A DNA stretch of 64,000 nt from Alkalihalobacillus pseudalcaliphilus (GCF_028610675.1 NZ_JAQQWS010000001.1:186001-250000), one strand, 5' to 3'. Shown: positions 1-9,314, numbered from the stretch's first letter. The notes: generated by a model not told the origin, from the sequence alone. Program-made: numbers and translations.

Positions 1-284
1 TGATAAAGTAATACGCTAGAAACTTCGTCAAAAATAGTGCCAAACATTCCCCATTGAGGTATTAGCTCTGTAGATGAAATTTTATCCCATGGGTAACCAA
101 AAATACTTACTGTTTGATTTTTAATGTTTGTTACTTCTTTAAATGGAGGTGTCCCAAAAAATTGACCGATATCTATTCCTTTACTATGTGGTGCTGTTTT
201 TACAATTACAAAATCCTCTGAGATGGCGAATGTATCATAGTAATAACTGATTATATTAAAATCTACAATATGAAAAAAATTCAT
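1..284 (-). pseudogene. V8-like serine protease fragment, cut by the window edge
   Basis: Reading the minus strand from an ATG at 284 to the left edge gives an open frame that looks like the middle of a V8/glutamyl-endopeptidase-like trypsin fold. It has an Asp context (SEDFVIVKT) where the catalytic Asp sits, then FGYPWDK, which matches the GYPGDK segment of that family. The His-containing N-terminal half is absent: an in-frame stop lies just upstream of the ATG and no ribosome site is visible. It is therefore probably a 5'-truncated remnant. Its far end, with the catalytic Ser, would lie outside the window. The fold is the same as that of the protease at 11423-12100, but this is a different sequence. 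Confidence 0.5.
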
Positions 285-325
285 AACTTTCTGTTAATAA
301 TAAAGTTGGTAATATAAGCACCTAA

Positions 326-481
326 TTAATCACTATTTTTCTTAGAATATAGATAAGTTATAATTGTGATAAATAAAACTATACAAAAGATACCTAGAAT
401 ACTATTTAAAAGATTCGGATCGTTAATAATTGGCTCTTCATAGATGTATTTTGTATTTGAAATAACAATAAACAAAGACAT
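326..481 (-). CDS. Small single-span membrane protein (51 aa)
   Basis: This is a 51-residue open frame with a GAGG ribosome site 8-9 bases before the ATG. It has a short N-terminal segment, a polar stretch (YIYEEPIINDPNLLN), one hydrophobic helix (about residues 29-45: ILGIFCIVLFITIITYLY) and a lysine-rich tail (SKKNSD). The likely topology is one span with the basic tail inside. I do not recognise the family. It lies just upstream of the protease fragment on the same strand, so the two may once have been co-transcribed. Confidence 0.5.
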   Translation of the reverse strand: MSLFIVISNTKYIYEEPIINDPNLLNSILGIFCIVLFITIITYLYSKKNSD

Positions 482-720
482 AGTATACCCTCGCTTTCCT
501 TTGACAATGAATGTCTTAGAAAAATTGGCAATTAAAATAAATGGAAGAATATCACTTTGGAGTAGCGATAAAGAATTTTATTTTGTAAACATACCTTTGA
601 GAATGTATCTTTGTTAAGAGTGATGCTTTTTTTGTTTTTCTAGGTAAACTAACGTCATTTATTCCGTTTATATTTTTTGATTATTCTGAATTATATTAAC
701 GATGCTGGCGGTAAAACAAA

Positions 721-753
721 AGGTTCGCCTAAAAATGGTAGGCGAACCTTTTT
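721..753 (-). terminator. Rho-independent terminator
   Basis: A perfect 10-bp inverted repeat (AGGTTCGCCT / AGGCGAACCT) with a 9-base loop has T-rich sequence on both sides. It fits as terminator of the minus-strand gene ending at 841, and could also work in the other direction. Confidence 0.75.
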
Positions 754-840
754 CAGGTTATTTATTTCTTTAGAATAAACACGCTATCTGTCATATCCAA
801 TGGTTGTGAAGAGATGAACCCTTTGTGATTTCACCCAACT

Positions 841-1095
841 TTAAGCTTTGTCTAAAATTTGAATATAACCAGAGTCATTGAGGTTATGAATGGCTGTCAT
901 GAGCTCATCTTCCGTAGACGGTAATGTTTGTGAGAGTTGTTCAAATGAAAATACGCTCTGTGTCGCAGAGGTTAGAAACATTAATAGCATTAAGCTTTCT
1001 GGTTTTAGTGATTTATCCAGAAATATATCAAGTGGCATACCTACCTCATTGTTTTCTACATTTGTATCAATTTCTTTTTTTAAAGTAATTTCCAT
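841..1095 (-). CDS. Small hypothetical protein, winged-helix-like (84 aa)
   Basis: The gene encodes 84 residues with a GAGG ribosome site before the ATG and a terminator after it. Residues 30-84 alternate helical and loop segments (PESLMLLMFLTSA, FSFEQLSQTLPSTEDELMTAIHNLNDSGYIQIL). That pattern is what a winged-helix DNA-binding module looks like: a 'type, test, repeat' helix followed by a 'GYI' wing. This is a shape argument only, and I do not recognise a named family. It lies in the same orientation as the lytic transglycosylase gene upstream but is separated from it by that gene's own terminator. Confidence 0.65.
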   Translation of the reverse strand: MEITLKKEIDTNVENNEVGMPLDIFLDKSLKPESLMLLMFLTSATQSVFSFEQLSQTLPSTEDELMTAIHNLNDSGYIQILDKA

Positions 1096-1160
1096 GACGA
1101 ATCCTCACCATTCTTTTGTTTTTCTTAGTGTTAGTTTATCATGTATTCGATATATCCAAA

Positions 1161-1192
1161 AATAAAAAACATCGAACACGTTGTCCGATGCT
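1161..1192 (-). terminator. Terminator of the lytic transglycosylase gene
   Basis: On the minus strand a stem (GCATCGGACA / TGTTCGATGT) is followed by TTTTTTATTTTT, starting right at the stop codon of the gene at 1193-1804. Confidence 0.7.
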
Positions 1193-1804
1193 TTAATATT
1201 CATAAACATTTCGTAGCGTAATTAACTCGAATTCATCATTATACTGATTAAAGTACTTCATTACTTCATCCACATAGTCTTGACTTTGATTATAGGCAAA
1301 AAGAGCTTTTTCGTAATCACCATCACGTGCACCGTGATCAGCTAAATATTTGGCGGCTGAGTGTGTGGCATCGACAATATTGAATGGATCGGCAATACCA
1401 TCACCATCACCATCGACCCCATAACCTCCATGATCAGCAATTAAATCAAGGTCGGTAATATCAATATCTTCATCCATTTCTCCTAGGGCACCACCAGGGT
1501 GTGTCCATCCGACCCATGTTCTTGGCATAAACTGAAAATGGCCTAAAGCACCAACGGGACTAACCATAGGATCCATCGTAGAGAATATCGTTTCTACTCG
1601 ATGCACGGAGGCTAGTAGCTCCCAAGGGATATCGTATTCACTCGCAGCTTCTTGATACAATTCCACATAATCTTCTGGAATTTGCTGTTGAGCAATGAAA
1701 CTGCGATAACCAATTTCTTTCAGTTTATCAATAGGAGCCACGGTGAGGAGAGTGATAAAAAAAGCGACCAGGAAGAAGAAAATGAAGAATATCTTTTTGA
1801 ACAT
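1193..1804 (-). CDS. Membrane-anchored lytic transglycosylase (SLT domain)
   Basis: This 203-residue cell-wall enzyme cleaves peptidoglycan glycan strands. Residues 4-22 form a hydrophobic N-terminal segment (signal anchor or signal peptide), placing the rest outside the membrane. The lysozyme-like fold starts near residue 45. The catalytic Glu is probably E71 in the VHRVETIF context. It is followed by the family hallmarks GALGHFQFMPRTW and a C-terminal AxxYNQS-type motif (ALFAYNQSQDYVDEV). An Asp/Gly-rich insertion (DHGGYGVDGDGDGIADPFN) resembles a calcium-binding loop and is typical of this Bacillus subgroup. The start is supported by an AAGGGTG ribosome site. Neighbouring genes give no pathway context. 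Confidence 0.85.
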   Translation of the reverse strand: MFKKIFFIFFFLVAFFITLLTVAPIDKLKEIGYRSFIAQQQIPEDYVELYQEAASEYDIPWELLASVHRVETIFSTMDPMVSPVGALGHFQFMPRTWVGWTHPGGALGEMDEDIDITDLDLIADHGGYGVDGDGDGIADPFNIVDATHSAAKYLADHGARDGDYEKALFAYNQSQDYVDEVMKYFNQYNDEFELITLRNVYEY

Positions 1805-1855
1805 AAAACGACACCCTTCTTTTTTTCCTTCTCACATTATAACGAAAACGATTAA

Positions 1856-2589
1856 ACTTGAACATACCTATACGGTGATAAAATGAACAATTACCATCAT
1901 TTAACTTGAATGTAACATTCCATTAATAGTAGAACAAAATAAATGAGTAAAATACGGTACGATATACCCAAGGTAATCAAACTGAAGTACTTGAAGTTAG
2001 CTGAAATGGAAAGATAGAGAGATTCAAAGGTTATGGAATTTTCGAGTTGAAAACTGTAAAAGAAGAAGGAAGTTGTCTTTCACTTTTACATGTAAAGTGA
2101 AAGTAGTGGAGTGATTGTCTTTGGGTGATAGAATATAATAATTTAAAACTAATCAATATAATTGGTTTGCGTAAATAAATGAGTGGTCAAGACTTTTTCT
2201 TAAATGGAATAAACAGATGAAAGTTCCGAATAAAAACCTTAATTTCACGAAGATTTTTGAAAATTAAATGAACGGAATTCGTTGAATAGTGAAAGTTTTT
2301 CTGTATATTTGTGTAAAGGAAAAAAAAGTTATGAAAATAAGAATATTTTATGACAAATCACTAGATTTTCAGAATAAAAAGATTTACACTTTAAAGGGAT
2401 AATAAAATTATCTACATGGTTTTGAAATGTAACAAAAGTCGTAATTTGAAAAATCGTTAGACAAATCCTTTGAAATTGGACAGATAACCTTTGAGTCAAC
2501 TAGGTATCCATGATAATATAGGAATGAAAGCGTTATTTTATCCAACTTCTGAAGATTTGACTTAAAAGTAACTAGGAGGTTTTTGTCAC
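1856..2589. other. Long intergenic region upstream of odhA
   Basis: About 730 bases without a credible gene. It is AT-rich and should contain the odhA promoter. One candidate is a TTTACA-like box near 2383 followed by TAATAA near 2399, but the match is weak. A possible CcpA site lies at 2525-2538. I see no riboswitch or terminator. Confidence 0.4.
2525..2538 (+). promoter_or_regulatory. Possible CcpA catabolite-repression (cre) site
   Basis: TGAAAGCGTTATTT matches the cre consensus TGWAANCGNTNWCA at 12 of 14 positions; the last two bases differ. It lies about 50 bases before the odhA ribosome site. Repression of this TCA-cycle operon by sugar would make sense, but the site is only a sequence match. 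Confidence 0.35.
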
Positions 2590-5436
2590 ATGTCCAGCAA
2601 GGAGAACAAACCAAGCGAGTCATGGAAAGGATTTCATGGTCCGAACCTTGGCGTTGCAATCGAACTTTATGAGGAGTACACCAAAGACCCAGGAGCAGTA
2701 GATGAAGAGCTTCGAGCACTCTTTGATACTTTAGGGCCACCACCAACGTCACAAGACGAAGAGAGGTTCATTGCAGCTGAAGTTCCAACAGCAAAGCAGT
2801 CTGTCGGAACGGACATGATGAGGAAGATTGTCGGTGCTGTTAAATTAGCAGATACCATCCGATTAAAGGGCCATTTGGCTTCTAATATTCATCCGATTCA
2901 CAAAGATTTTAAAAATGATAGCTTGCTCGAATTAAGTCGTTATGACTTAACTGAAGAAGATTTACGACAGGTACCTGTCGATTTGTTATGTCCAGATGCA
3001 CCATCACATATAAAAGATGGACTCGAGGCAATTAATCATTTAAAAATGGTTTACACCCAAACCGTTGCTTTTGAATTTGGACATGTTCAAGACGAAGAGG
3101 AAAGAAATTGGTTATATAAAATGGTTGAATCCGGCTTATATTTACCAAATTTATCAAAACAACAACGTATTAATTTATTGAATCGATTAACTCAAGTTGA
3201 AGGCTTTGAAAAGTTTATTCATCGTACATTCGTTGGTCAAAAACGATTTTCTATAGAAGGTTTAGATGTTCTCGTACCAATGTTAGATGAAGCTGTTCGA
3301 GAGTCGGTACATGAGGGTACCGAAAATATTATGATTGGAATGGCCCACCGTGGACGTCTTAATGTTTTAACTCATACGTTAGGTAAGCCATACCATATGA
3401 TTTTTTCTGAGTTTTTACACGCACCAAAGGAAGATTTATCATCTGAAAGTTCTACAGGCATTAATGGCTGGACAGGAGATGTGAAGTACCATCTAGGTGC
3501 AGATAGACAAATTAAAGAAGAAAATACAGTTGAAGCTACTGTAACGTTAGCTAATAACCCAAGTCACTTGGAATTTGTTAGTCCTATCGTTGAAGGGTAT
3601 GCAAGAGCTGCACAGGAAGATCGTTCACAAAAAGGAGAGCCTTTACAAAATACATTAAAAGCCTATTCGATCTTAATTCATGGAGATGCTGCATTCCCAG
3701 GTCAAGGTATTGTTACAGAAACGCTAAACCTTAGTCGATTAACAGGTTATCAAGTTGGTGGCTCGTTACATATCATTGCCAACAATAATATTGGGTTTAC
3801 GACAGAAACTTATGATTCGCGTTCAACAACATATTCCAGTGACCCGGCAAAAGGATTTGAAATTCCAATTCTTCATGTTAATGCCGATGACCCGGAAGCA
3901 TGTATGGCCGCTATTCACTTAGCATTTCAATACAGAAAGCGCTTTAAAAAGGACTTCTTAATTGACTTAGTTGGGTACCGTCGACTCGGACATAACGAAA
4001 CAGATGATCCTTTTGTTACGCAGCCAGCTACTTATAACATGATTAAAAAGCATCCAACCGCCAGAAAGGTTTATGCCGACTTCTTAACTGAGCAAGGTGT
4101 AATTGAAAAAGCGTATGGTGGTCAACTTGAAAAGGAAAACTTAGATTTCCTGCGTCAAGAATACGAAAAGGTTGCTTCAAAGAAATCAGAGCATGAGGTG
4201 GAGATTTCTCAGCCAGATTTTATTGTTAATGGATTACCTAAAGTTAAAACGGCTGTAGAGTTCGATACGTTAAAACAAATCAACGAAGAGTTACTTGAGT
4301 GGCCAGAATCTTTTAATGCTAATGAGAAGTTAGCTAAGATTCTTAAGAGACGTTTAGATGGTTTTGAAGAAGGCGGAAAGATAGATTGGGCACATGGTGA
4401 AGTGTTAGCCTTTGCTTCTATTATCTCTGATGGGACACCAGTTCGTCTGTCTGGTCAGGATTCAGAGCGTGGTACATTTGTTCAACGTCATCTTGTTTTA
4501 CATGACAGAGATACAAATAAAATGTATACACCACTCAAAGAGCTAGAAAGTGCGAAAGCATCGTTTGCCGTTTACAATAGCCCGTTATCTGAAGCGGCTG
4601 TTGTAGGTTTTGAATACGGATATAATGTACATTCGCCTGAGACGCTTGTTTTATGGGAAGCGCAATTTGGTGATTTTGCGAATGGAGCTCAAGTTATGTT
4701 TGATCAGTGGATTTCTGCTGGTCGTGCAAAATGGGGACAAAAATCAGGTTTAGTCATCTTGTTACCACATGGCTACGAAGGTCAGGGGCCAGAGCATTCA
4801 AGTGGACGTGTAGAACGTTTCCTAGTTCTTGCGGCTGAGAATAACTGGACGATTGCTAACTGTTCATCTGCCAGCCAATATTTCCATTTATTACGTCGTC
4901 AAGCAGCAATCCTTAAAAAGGACTCAGTACGTCCGCTCATTATCATGACGCCAAAGAGCTTGTTAAGAAATTCTTATGCTTCTTCGGACGCAAAAGAATT
5001 TTCTGATGAGGAGTTCCGTCCATTATTGGAACAATCTGGCTTAGGGAAGAAGAAGACAAAAGTCGAAAGAATCATCCTTTGCTCTGGTAAAGTGTCCATT
5101 GATTTAGCTGAACGAATTGATAAAAAATCAGATGAAAATTGGGATTGGTTACACATCGCTCGTGTAGAAGAGCTTTATCCGTTTCCAAAACGTCCAATTC
5201 GTGAATTATTTGCATCTTATAAAAATTTAAAAGAAGTTGTTTGGGTTCAAGAAGAGCCTAAAAATATGGGAGCTTGGCCGTTTATGGAGTCACGCATCCG
5301 AGATATTACGCCAGAAGATGTATCCTTGAGTTATATTGGAAGAACATTCCGTTCAAGTCCTGCTGAAGGAAATCCAATTGCTCATAAGACAGAACAAGAA
5401 CGTATCATAACAGAATCTTTGACTCGTAAAAATTAA
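2590..5436 (+). CDS. odhA: 2-oxoglutarate dehydrogenase E1 component
   Basis: OdhA (948 aa) is the thiamine-diphosphate-dependent E1 subunit that decarboxylates 2-oxoglutarate and transfers the succinyl group to the lipoyl arm of OdhB, a TCA-cycle step in the cytoplasm. The length is normal for Bacillus OdhA. Near the N terminus FHGPNLGVAIELYEEY is the E1o-type segment. GMAHRGRLNVL (about residues 250-260), HGDAAFPGQG (about 363-372) and the GYRRLGHNETDDP stretch (near 460) are the substrate- and ThDP-binding signatures. The C-terminal part has the transketolase pyrimidine and C-terminal domains (PHGYEGQGPEHSS, VWVQEEPKNMGAW). An AGGAGG ribosome site precedes the ATG, and odhB follows 15 bases downstream. 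Confidence 0.97.
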   Translation: MSSKENKPSESWKGFHGPNLGVAIELYEEYTKDPGAVDEELRALFDTLGPPPTSQDEERFIAAEVPTAKQSVGTDMMRKIVGAVKLADTIRLKGHLASNIHPIHKDFKNDSLLELSRYDLTEEDLRQVPVDLLCPDAPSHIKDGLEAINHLKMVYTQTVAFEFGHVQDEEERNWLYKMVESGLYLPNLSKQQRINLLNRLTQVEGFEKFIHRTFVGQKRFSIEGLDVLVPMLDEAVRESVHEGTENIMIGMAHRGRLNVLTHTLGKPYHMIFSEFLHAPKEDLSSESSTGINGWTGDVKYHLGADRQIKEENTVEATVTLANNPSHLEFVSPIVEGYARAAQEDRSQKGEPLQNTLKAYSILIHGDAAFPGQGIVTETLNLSRLTGYQVGGSLHIIANNNIGFTTETYDSRSTTYSSDPAKGFEIPILHVNADDPEACMAAIHLAFQYRKRFKKDFLIDLVGYRRLGHNETDDPFVTQPATYNMIKKHPTARKVYADFLTEQGVIEKAYGGQLEKENLDFLRQEYEKVASKKSEHEVEISQPDFIVNGLPKVKTAVEFDTLKQINEELLEWPESFNANEKLAKILKRRLDGFEEGGKIDWAHGEVLAFASIISDGTPVRLSGQDSERGTFVQRHLVLHDRDTNKMYTPLKELESAKASFAVYNSPLSEAAVVGFEYGYNVHSPETLVLWEAQFGDFANGAQVMFDQWISAGRAKWGQKSGLVILLPHGYEGQGPEHSSGRVERFLVLAAENNWTIANCSSASQYFHLLRRQAAILKKDSVRPLIIMTPKSLLRNSYASSDAKEFSDEEFRPLLEQSGLGKKKTKVERIILCSGKVSIDLAERIDKKSDENWDWLHIARVEELYPFPKRPIRELFASYKNLKEVVWVQEEPKNMGAWPFMESRIRDITPEDVSLSYIGRTFRSSPAEGNPIAHKTEQERIITESLTRKN

Positions 5437-5451
5437 GGGAGGCCATTACTC

Positions 5452-6696
5452 GTGATTGAAATTAAAGTACCTGAATTAGCTGAATCGATTACAGAAGGAA
5501 CGATTGCTCAGTGGTTAAAAGAAGTTGGAGAATACGTAAATCAAGGTGATTTTATTGCTGAACTAGAAACAGATAAAGTAAACTTAGAAATCACTGCTGA
5601 ACATTCTGGTGTAATAAAAGAATTAAAAAAAGAGCCAGGTGACACGGTAGAAGTAGGGGAAGTCATTGCCGTGATCGATGCTGAAGGATCTGAAGGAGAT
5701 TCCTCAGCTGAACCTGAAGCAAAAGAAGAAACAAAATCAGAACCAGAGCAACCTAAACAAGAGGCGAAGCAAGACGAAACGCCAGATTCTGAAGGCGGAC
5801 GTCCACTTGCTTCACCAGCAGCACGTAAATTAGCTCGTGAAAAAGGGATTAACTTAAACGAAGTGTCTACAAATGATCCAACAGGTCGTGTTCGTAAACA
5901 AGACGTTGAGAATTATCAGCCAAAGTCTGAAGCGAAATCAGCTCCAACTCCAAAGAAGGCAGATACACCAGCGGCAACAACATCTGATGATGGTAAACCA
6001 GCTGAGCGAATTAAAATGAGCCGCCGTCGTCAAACGATTGCAAAGCGTCTAGTTGAAGCCCAACAAACAGCAGCCATGTTAACGACATTTAATGAAGTTG
6101 ATATGACAGCTGTGATGGATGTTCGTAAACGTCGCAAAGATGCATTTCTTGAGAAAAATGGCGTGAAGTTAGGATTTATGTCATTCTTTAGTAAAGCAGT
6201 TATTGGTGCATTAAAGGAATTCCCATTATTAAATGCTGAAATTCAAGGCGACGAAATTTTAATGAAGAAATACTATGATATCGGTATTGCCGTATCGACG
6301 GACAACGGTTTAGTTGTACCAGTCGTTCGTGATGCAGATAAATTAAGCTTCGCAGGTATTGAAAAAGAAATTGGTAACCTTGGGAAAAAAGCACGTGATA
6401 ACAAGCTTGCATTAGGAGACCTACAAGGTGGTAGTTTCACGATTACTAATGGAGGTACGTTTGGTTCACTCATGTCAACGCCAATCCTAAATGCTCCACA
6501 AGTAGGAATTCTAGGAATGCATAAGATCCAATGGCGACCGGTTGCGATTGATCAAGAGAACTTTGAAAATCGTCCAATGATGTATATTGCTCTTTCCTAT
6601 GACCATCGAATTGTTGATGGTAAAGAAGCAGTAGGCTTCCTTGTTCGTGTGAAAGAATTGCTAGAAGACCCAGAATCTTTATTATTAGAAGGTTAA
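5452..6696 (+). CDS. odhB: Dihydrolipoyl succinyltransferase E2 component
   Basis: OdhB (414 aa) forms the core of the 2-oxoglutarate dehydrogenase complex and transfers the succinyl group to CoA. Residues 1-77 are the biotinyl-lipoyl domain, with the lipoylated Lys42 in ELETDKVNLEI. An acidic linker rich in Glu/Lys/Pro follows, then the E1/E3-binding domain (ASPAARKLAREKGINL, about 120-155). The catalytic domain ends with SYDHRIVDG, which holds the active-site His near residue 385. Translation starts at GTG after a GGGAGG ribosome site, 15 bases from odhA, so the two form one operon closed by the terminator at 6726-6768. The shared E3 subunit is not in this window. Confidence 0.97.
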   Translation: MIEIKVPELAESITEGTIAQWLKEVGEYVNQGDFIAELETDKVNLEITAEHSGVIKELKKEPGDTVEVGEVIAVIDAEGSEGDSSAEPEAKEETKSEPEQPKQEAKQDETPDSEGGRPLASPAARKLAREKGINLNEVSTNDPTGRVRKQDVENYQPKSEAKSAPTPKKADTPAATTSDDGKPAERIKMSRRRQTIAKRLVEAQQTAAMLTTFNEVDMTAVMDVRKRRKDAFLEKNGVKLGFMSFFSKAVIGALKEFPLLNAEIQGDEILMKKYYDIGIAVSTDNGLVVPVVRDADKLSFAGIEKEIGNLGKKARDNKLALGDLQGGSFTITNGGTFGSLMSTPILNAPQVGILGMHKIQWRPVAIDQENFENRPMMYIALSYDHRIVDGKEAVGFLVRVKELLEDPESLLLEG

Positions 6697-6725
6697 TAAA
6701 TAATTAAACAGGTCTTAATTACAAG

Positions 6726-6768
6726 TACGAGTAATGAGGGGAAATCTCCTCTCTTACTCGTATTTTTT
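6726..6768 (+). terminator. Terminator of the odhAB operon
   Basis: A long stem (TACGAGTAA ... TTACTCGTA, with an inner GAGGGG/CTCCTC pairing) is followed by TTTTTT. Confidence 0.9.
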
Positions 6769-7420
6769 AGTAGGAACATTCAATTGGGCACCCATTTCAA
6801 GGGTATGTTACCTTTTAGTCAAGCAAGTGAAGTAGCCAAACGTGCTTAACTGATGGTCCAAAAACACGTGAATATGGGTTACTAATCTTTGATGAAAGCC
6901 TACACTCTCTTTATTGTTATTGGTAGCTGCTTCGCCGGTGAGCTGAATTATTTTGGGATAATACTTTCGAGCAATATCCCAAAAGCGGAGGGGTGACGAA
7001 TGGATGTAATAATCTTTCAACCATTTTTATGAATGAAAGGCACCAATAAAGATAAAAATAACGTTCTGACTTTTAATTAATGGTTCTCGATTCACTTCAC
7101 TCTCAACAAATATGAAAGTTTGTTTGTTTTAAAATAGTAACTATTCGAGTGATTTTTTATCTGTTTGACTAATAAAATTTATTCAATGTTGGTTCGCTTT
7201 TCTAAGAGTTGTTTTCTTTTAAGTTATTCTATGTATGAGAAGTACATAAACAAATGGGTATGCACGAACCCATTCCCGGAGCGACCTTCGAAGAAGAGCA
7301 TATCGACTCTTTCATCACTTTCATAAAAATTAATTTTTTAAAAGTAATCTGGTTAAATTCAAGAATAAAGCAACTCTACCATAAGCAATGTTGTAAAAGT
7401 ATTTAGTTGGTTGCAGCGTT
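6769..7420. other. Intergenic region with traces of a decayed gene
   Basis: No intact gene is visible. Around 6790-6915 the plus strand shows short coding-like pieces in two frames (KGMLPFSQASEVAKRA, then LTDGPKTREYGLLIFDES). They could be the remains of one frameshifted gene, but I cannot name its family. The segment at 7262-7299 matches part of the structured repeat at 46725-46862. Confidence 0.3.
7262..7299 (+). repeat. Short copy of a dispersed repeat
   Basis: GCACGAACCC runs directly into ATTCCCGGAGCGA and TTCGAAGAAGA. The same two ends occur at 46725 and 46835-46860, where about 100 bases of hairpin sequence lie between them. This copy looks like an internally deleted version. Confidence 0.5.
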
Positions 7421-7425
7421 TATGG

Positions 7426-7431
7426 TATAAT
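7426..7431 (+). promoter_or_regulatory. Extended -10 promoter element
   Basis: TATAAT preceded by TGG forms an extended -10 box, 41 bases before the ATG of the small gene at 7473. The -35 region is weak (TTTAGT). Confidence 0.5.
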
Positions 7432-7472
7432 AATATAACATATATTTCTAAGTGATTGTGAGGTGGAAGGAT

Positions 7473-7673
7473 ATGATTCATCAAAAATGGCAAGAGACAG
7501 ATACGATTCGTGAGGTTGAATGCGTACATACAGATGCAAAGAAGTTTCAAGTTCATGAATCACTAACTGCTGGCAAAATATACGAATTAAAAAATGAGAC
7601 AGAAGAGTTTTATTTTGTCATTGATAACACAGGTAAAATCGGTGGTTATTACAAAGATTACTTTAAGAACTAA
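7473..7673 (+). CDS. Small conserved Bacillus protein (DUF6501-like, 66 aa)
   Basis: This 66-residue protein reads as a compact beta-rich domain. It includes CVHTDAKKFQVHESL, the charged KNETEEFYFVIDN stretch and a conserved-looking end, GKIGGYYKDYF. I recall this pattern from a family of short Bacillus proteins annotated DUF6501, so the family name is from memory. The function is unknown. The ATG at 7473 is chosen over an in-frame start 21 bases earlier because a GGTGGAAGG ribosome site lies just before it. It has its own promoter and terminator. Confidence 0.8.
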   Translation: MIHQKWQETDTIREVECVHTDAKKFQVHESLTAGKIYELKNETEEFYFVIDNTGKIGGYYKDYFKN

Positions 7674-7684
7674 AACGAAAAGCG

Positions 7685-7712
7685 CACCTCCGTGTTGAGG
7701 TGTTTTTATTTT
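7685..7712 (+). terminator. Terminator
   Basis: The stem CACCTC / GAGGTG is followed by TTTTTATTTT, 11 bases after the stop codon of the gene at 7473-7673. Confidence 0.85.
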
Positions 7713-7813
7713 GGAGCCATAAGTTAGAATTGGTTAGGGAGCGTTATCTTTTTCCTTTTTATTCATGATCAGGTAAACTAATTATAGGTCAATAAAAGAG
7801 GGGAATTGGAAGG

Positions 7814-8449
7814 ATGGATTTAACAGGCGTCTATCACTTTATTTTAGAACATGGTTACGCTGCTTTGTTTGTTATATATGCAATTGGTTTATTTATTTTT
7901 CCTGTTCCGAATGAAGTGTTATTAATGGCGGGAGGGTATTTTTCTACGTATTCTTTTTTAGAGCCTATACCTGCTTTTTTTACGATATATTCGGCGATTA
8001 TGCTGCATGGTACGATTTTATATGTGGTCGGTTTTTTTACAGCTCATAAATTCTCGCCTCAGGATCGTTTAAAGAAAAAAGATGAGTCAATCTGGGCAAA
8101 AAGGGCTGAAAAAGGTTTTGAGCTTTTAGATCGATATGGGCTAAAAGCGGCATCGTTTAGTTACTTTTTCCCTTTTGTAAGGCATGCGGTGCCTTTTAGT
8201 GTAGGGTTAGCGAAATTTCGGTTTATTCATTTTCTATTCATTGCCCACACGTCCTCACTGATTTGGTTAAGTTTATATTTTCTTTTAGGATTTTATTATG
8301 GTCGTACGATAACAGATTGGAATTCTTTTGTAGAGCAATTAATTTTAACTTTAGTAGGGTTAGCGGTGGTTGTTATTGGTTTGTATGTGATACGTGAGCG
8401 AAAAAAGAGAAAACAAGCTAGTGAAGTGATGAAACAGAAGACGCAATAG
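7814..8449 (+). CDS. DedA-family membrane protein
   Basis: This 211-residue membrane protein has about five hydrophobic segments (near 15-35, 45-75, 115-135, 145-165 and 175-195) and a basic tail. The segment SYFFPFVRHAVPFSVGLAKF (about 116-135) corresponds to the conserved F/Y-x-R-x-x-P-G-x-R-x-x-x motif of DedA/SNARE-associated proteins, with His-Ala replacing the usual Pro-Gly. IFPVPNEVLLMAGG near residue 28 is the second family signature. DedA proteins take part in membrane lipid or proton homeostasis, and some act as undecaprenyl-phosphate flippases; which applies here cannot be told. A GAGGGG ribosome site lies 10 bases before the ATG. Confidence 0.8.
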   Translation: MDLTGVYHFILEHGYAALFVIYAIGLFIFPVPNEVLLMAGGYFSTYSFLEPIPAFFTIYSAIMLHGTILYVVGFFTAHKFSPQDRLKKKDESIWAKRAEKGFELLDRYGLKAASFSYFFPFVRHAVPFSVGLAKFRFIHFLFIAHTSSLIWLSLYFLLGFYYGRTITDWNSFVEQLILTLVGLAVVVIGLYVIRERKKRKQASEVMKQKTQ

Positions 8450-8489
8450 AAAATTTATACTAGTAAAGAACCTACTATTAATATATAAC

Positions 8490-9015
8490 GACTGGGGTAT
8501 GGTGGTAATCGTCGGTGTATTTATAGGATTTCGTGAGTTTCATAAACAGCTTGCGGAAATAGAAGGTTTACAAGCCTTGACTGAGCAGTAGGAGAGCAAA
8601 ATTCCTTACTAGCAGCTGCCAATCAACGTGTTGATATTGAGTACCAAGAGGAAGATGTAAAACTGGTCACGGATGTTGTTACTTTTTTGTGATGGCGATT
8701 TATGATGTACGTCAAGATAATTATGAAATGAGGGTGCCAAAGCCGAGCTTGTGATGACACCGACTATGGTGGATGAGTACTTTCCTGTGACAGAAGAAGT
8801 AGTAGAAAGTACTGTCTATAGAATACCGAGTAGAAGACGTAACCGTTTATCCATCTCTAGAAAAGGAGCGTGCTATTGTTTTGATGGAAGGGATAACGGT
8901 CTATTTGATAAATGAAGAAGAACGGAACCAAACGGTGTTAGAGATTCAGTTAAATAAAGATGCTCAACAGTGGATGGTAGAAGGATTTCAACAGCTTCAT
9001 ACGGAATCACTATAG
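8490..9015 (+). pseudogene. Decayed hypothetical gene, at least three frameshifts or stops
   Basis: Consecutive pieces in different frames read as one protein. First comes a hydrophobic start with FIGFREFHKQLAEIEGLQ, then ANQRVDIEYQEEDVKLVTDV, then TPTMVDEYFPVTEEVVES, and finally VEDVTVYPSLEKERAIVLMEG running to HTESL and a stop at 9013. The order is collinear and the composition is typical of a real acidic soluble protein. An intact ancestor of about 170 residues is therefore likely. I do not recognise the family. The AbrB-like gene starts 12 bases after it ends. Confidence 0.55.
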
Positions 9016-9026
9016 AAAAGGATGTG

Positions 9027-9314
9027 ATGAAAATGAAATCAACAGGCATTGTGCGGAAAGTAGACGAGTTAGGGCGGATTGTGATTCCGATGGAATTGAG
9101 AAGAACATTAAACATTCATGAAAAGGACCCGATAGAAATTTATATCGACGGGGAGAAAATCATCTTAAAGAAATATGAAGCAAATATGACATGTGATGTG
9201 ACAGGGGAAGTTTCTGATGATAATGAAGTTTTCTTAGATGGGAAACTGATTTTAAGTCGGAAAGGGAAAGAAATATTAATAGAGCAGCTAGAAAAGAAAC
9301 ATCCAAACGTTTAA
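9027..9314 (+). CDS. AbrB-like transition-state regulator
   Basis: This 95-residue DNA-binding protein is close to AbrB. The N-terminal swapped-hairpin domain (GIVRKVDELGRIVIPMELRR, about residues 6-25) is the DNA-binding signature. The C-terminal half (CDVTGEVSDDNEVFLDGKLI) is the AbrB/Abh multimerisation domain. AbrB-type proteins repress transition-phase and antimicrobial genes during growth. This gene flanks one side of the lanthipeptide locus, and a paralogue at 16772-17056 flanks the other. Of several possible starts, ATG at 9027 is best spaced from AAAAGGA; the ATG at 9033 is also possible. Confidence 0.9.
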   Translation: MKMKSTGIVRKVDELGRIVIPMELRRTLNIHEKDPIEIYIDGEKIILKKYEANMTCDVTGEVSDDNEVFLDGKLILSRKGKEILIEQLEKKHPNV

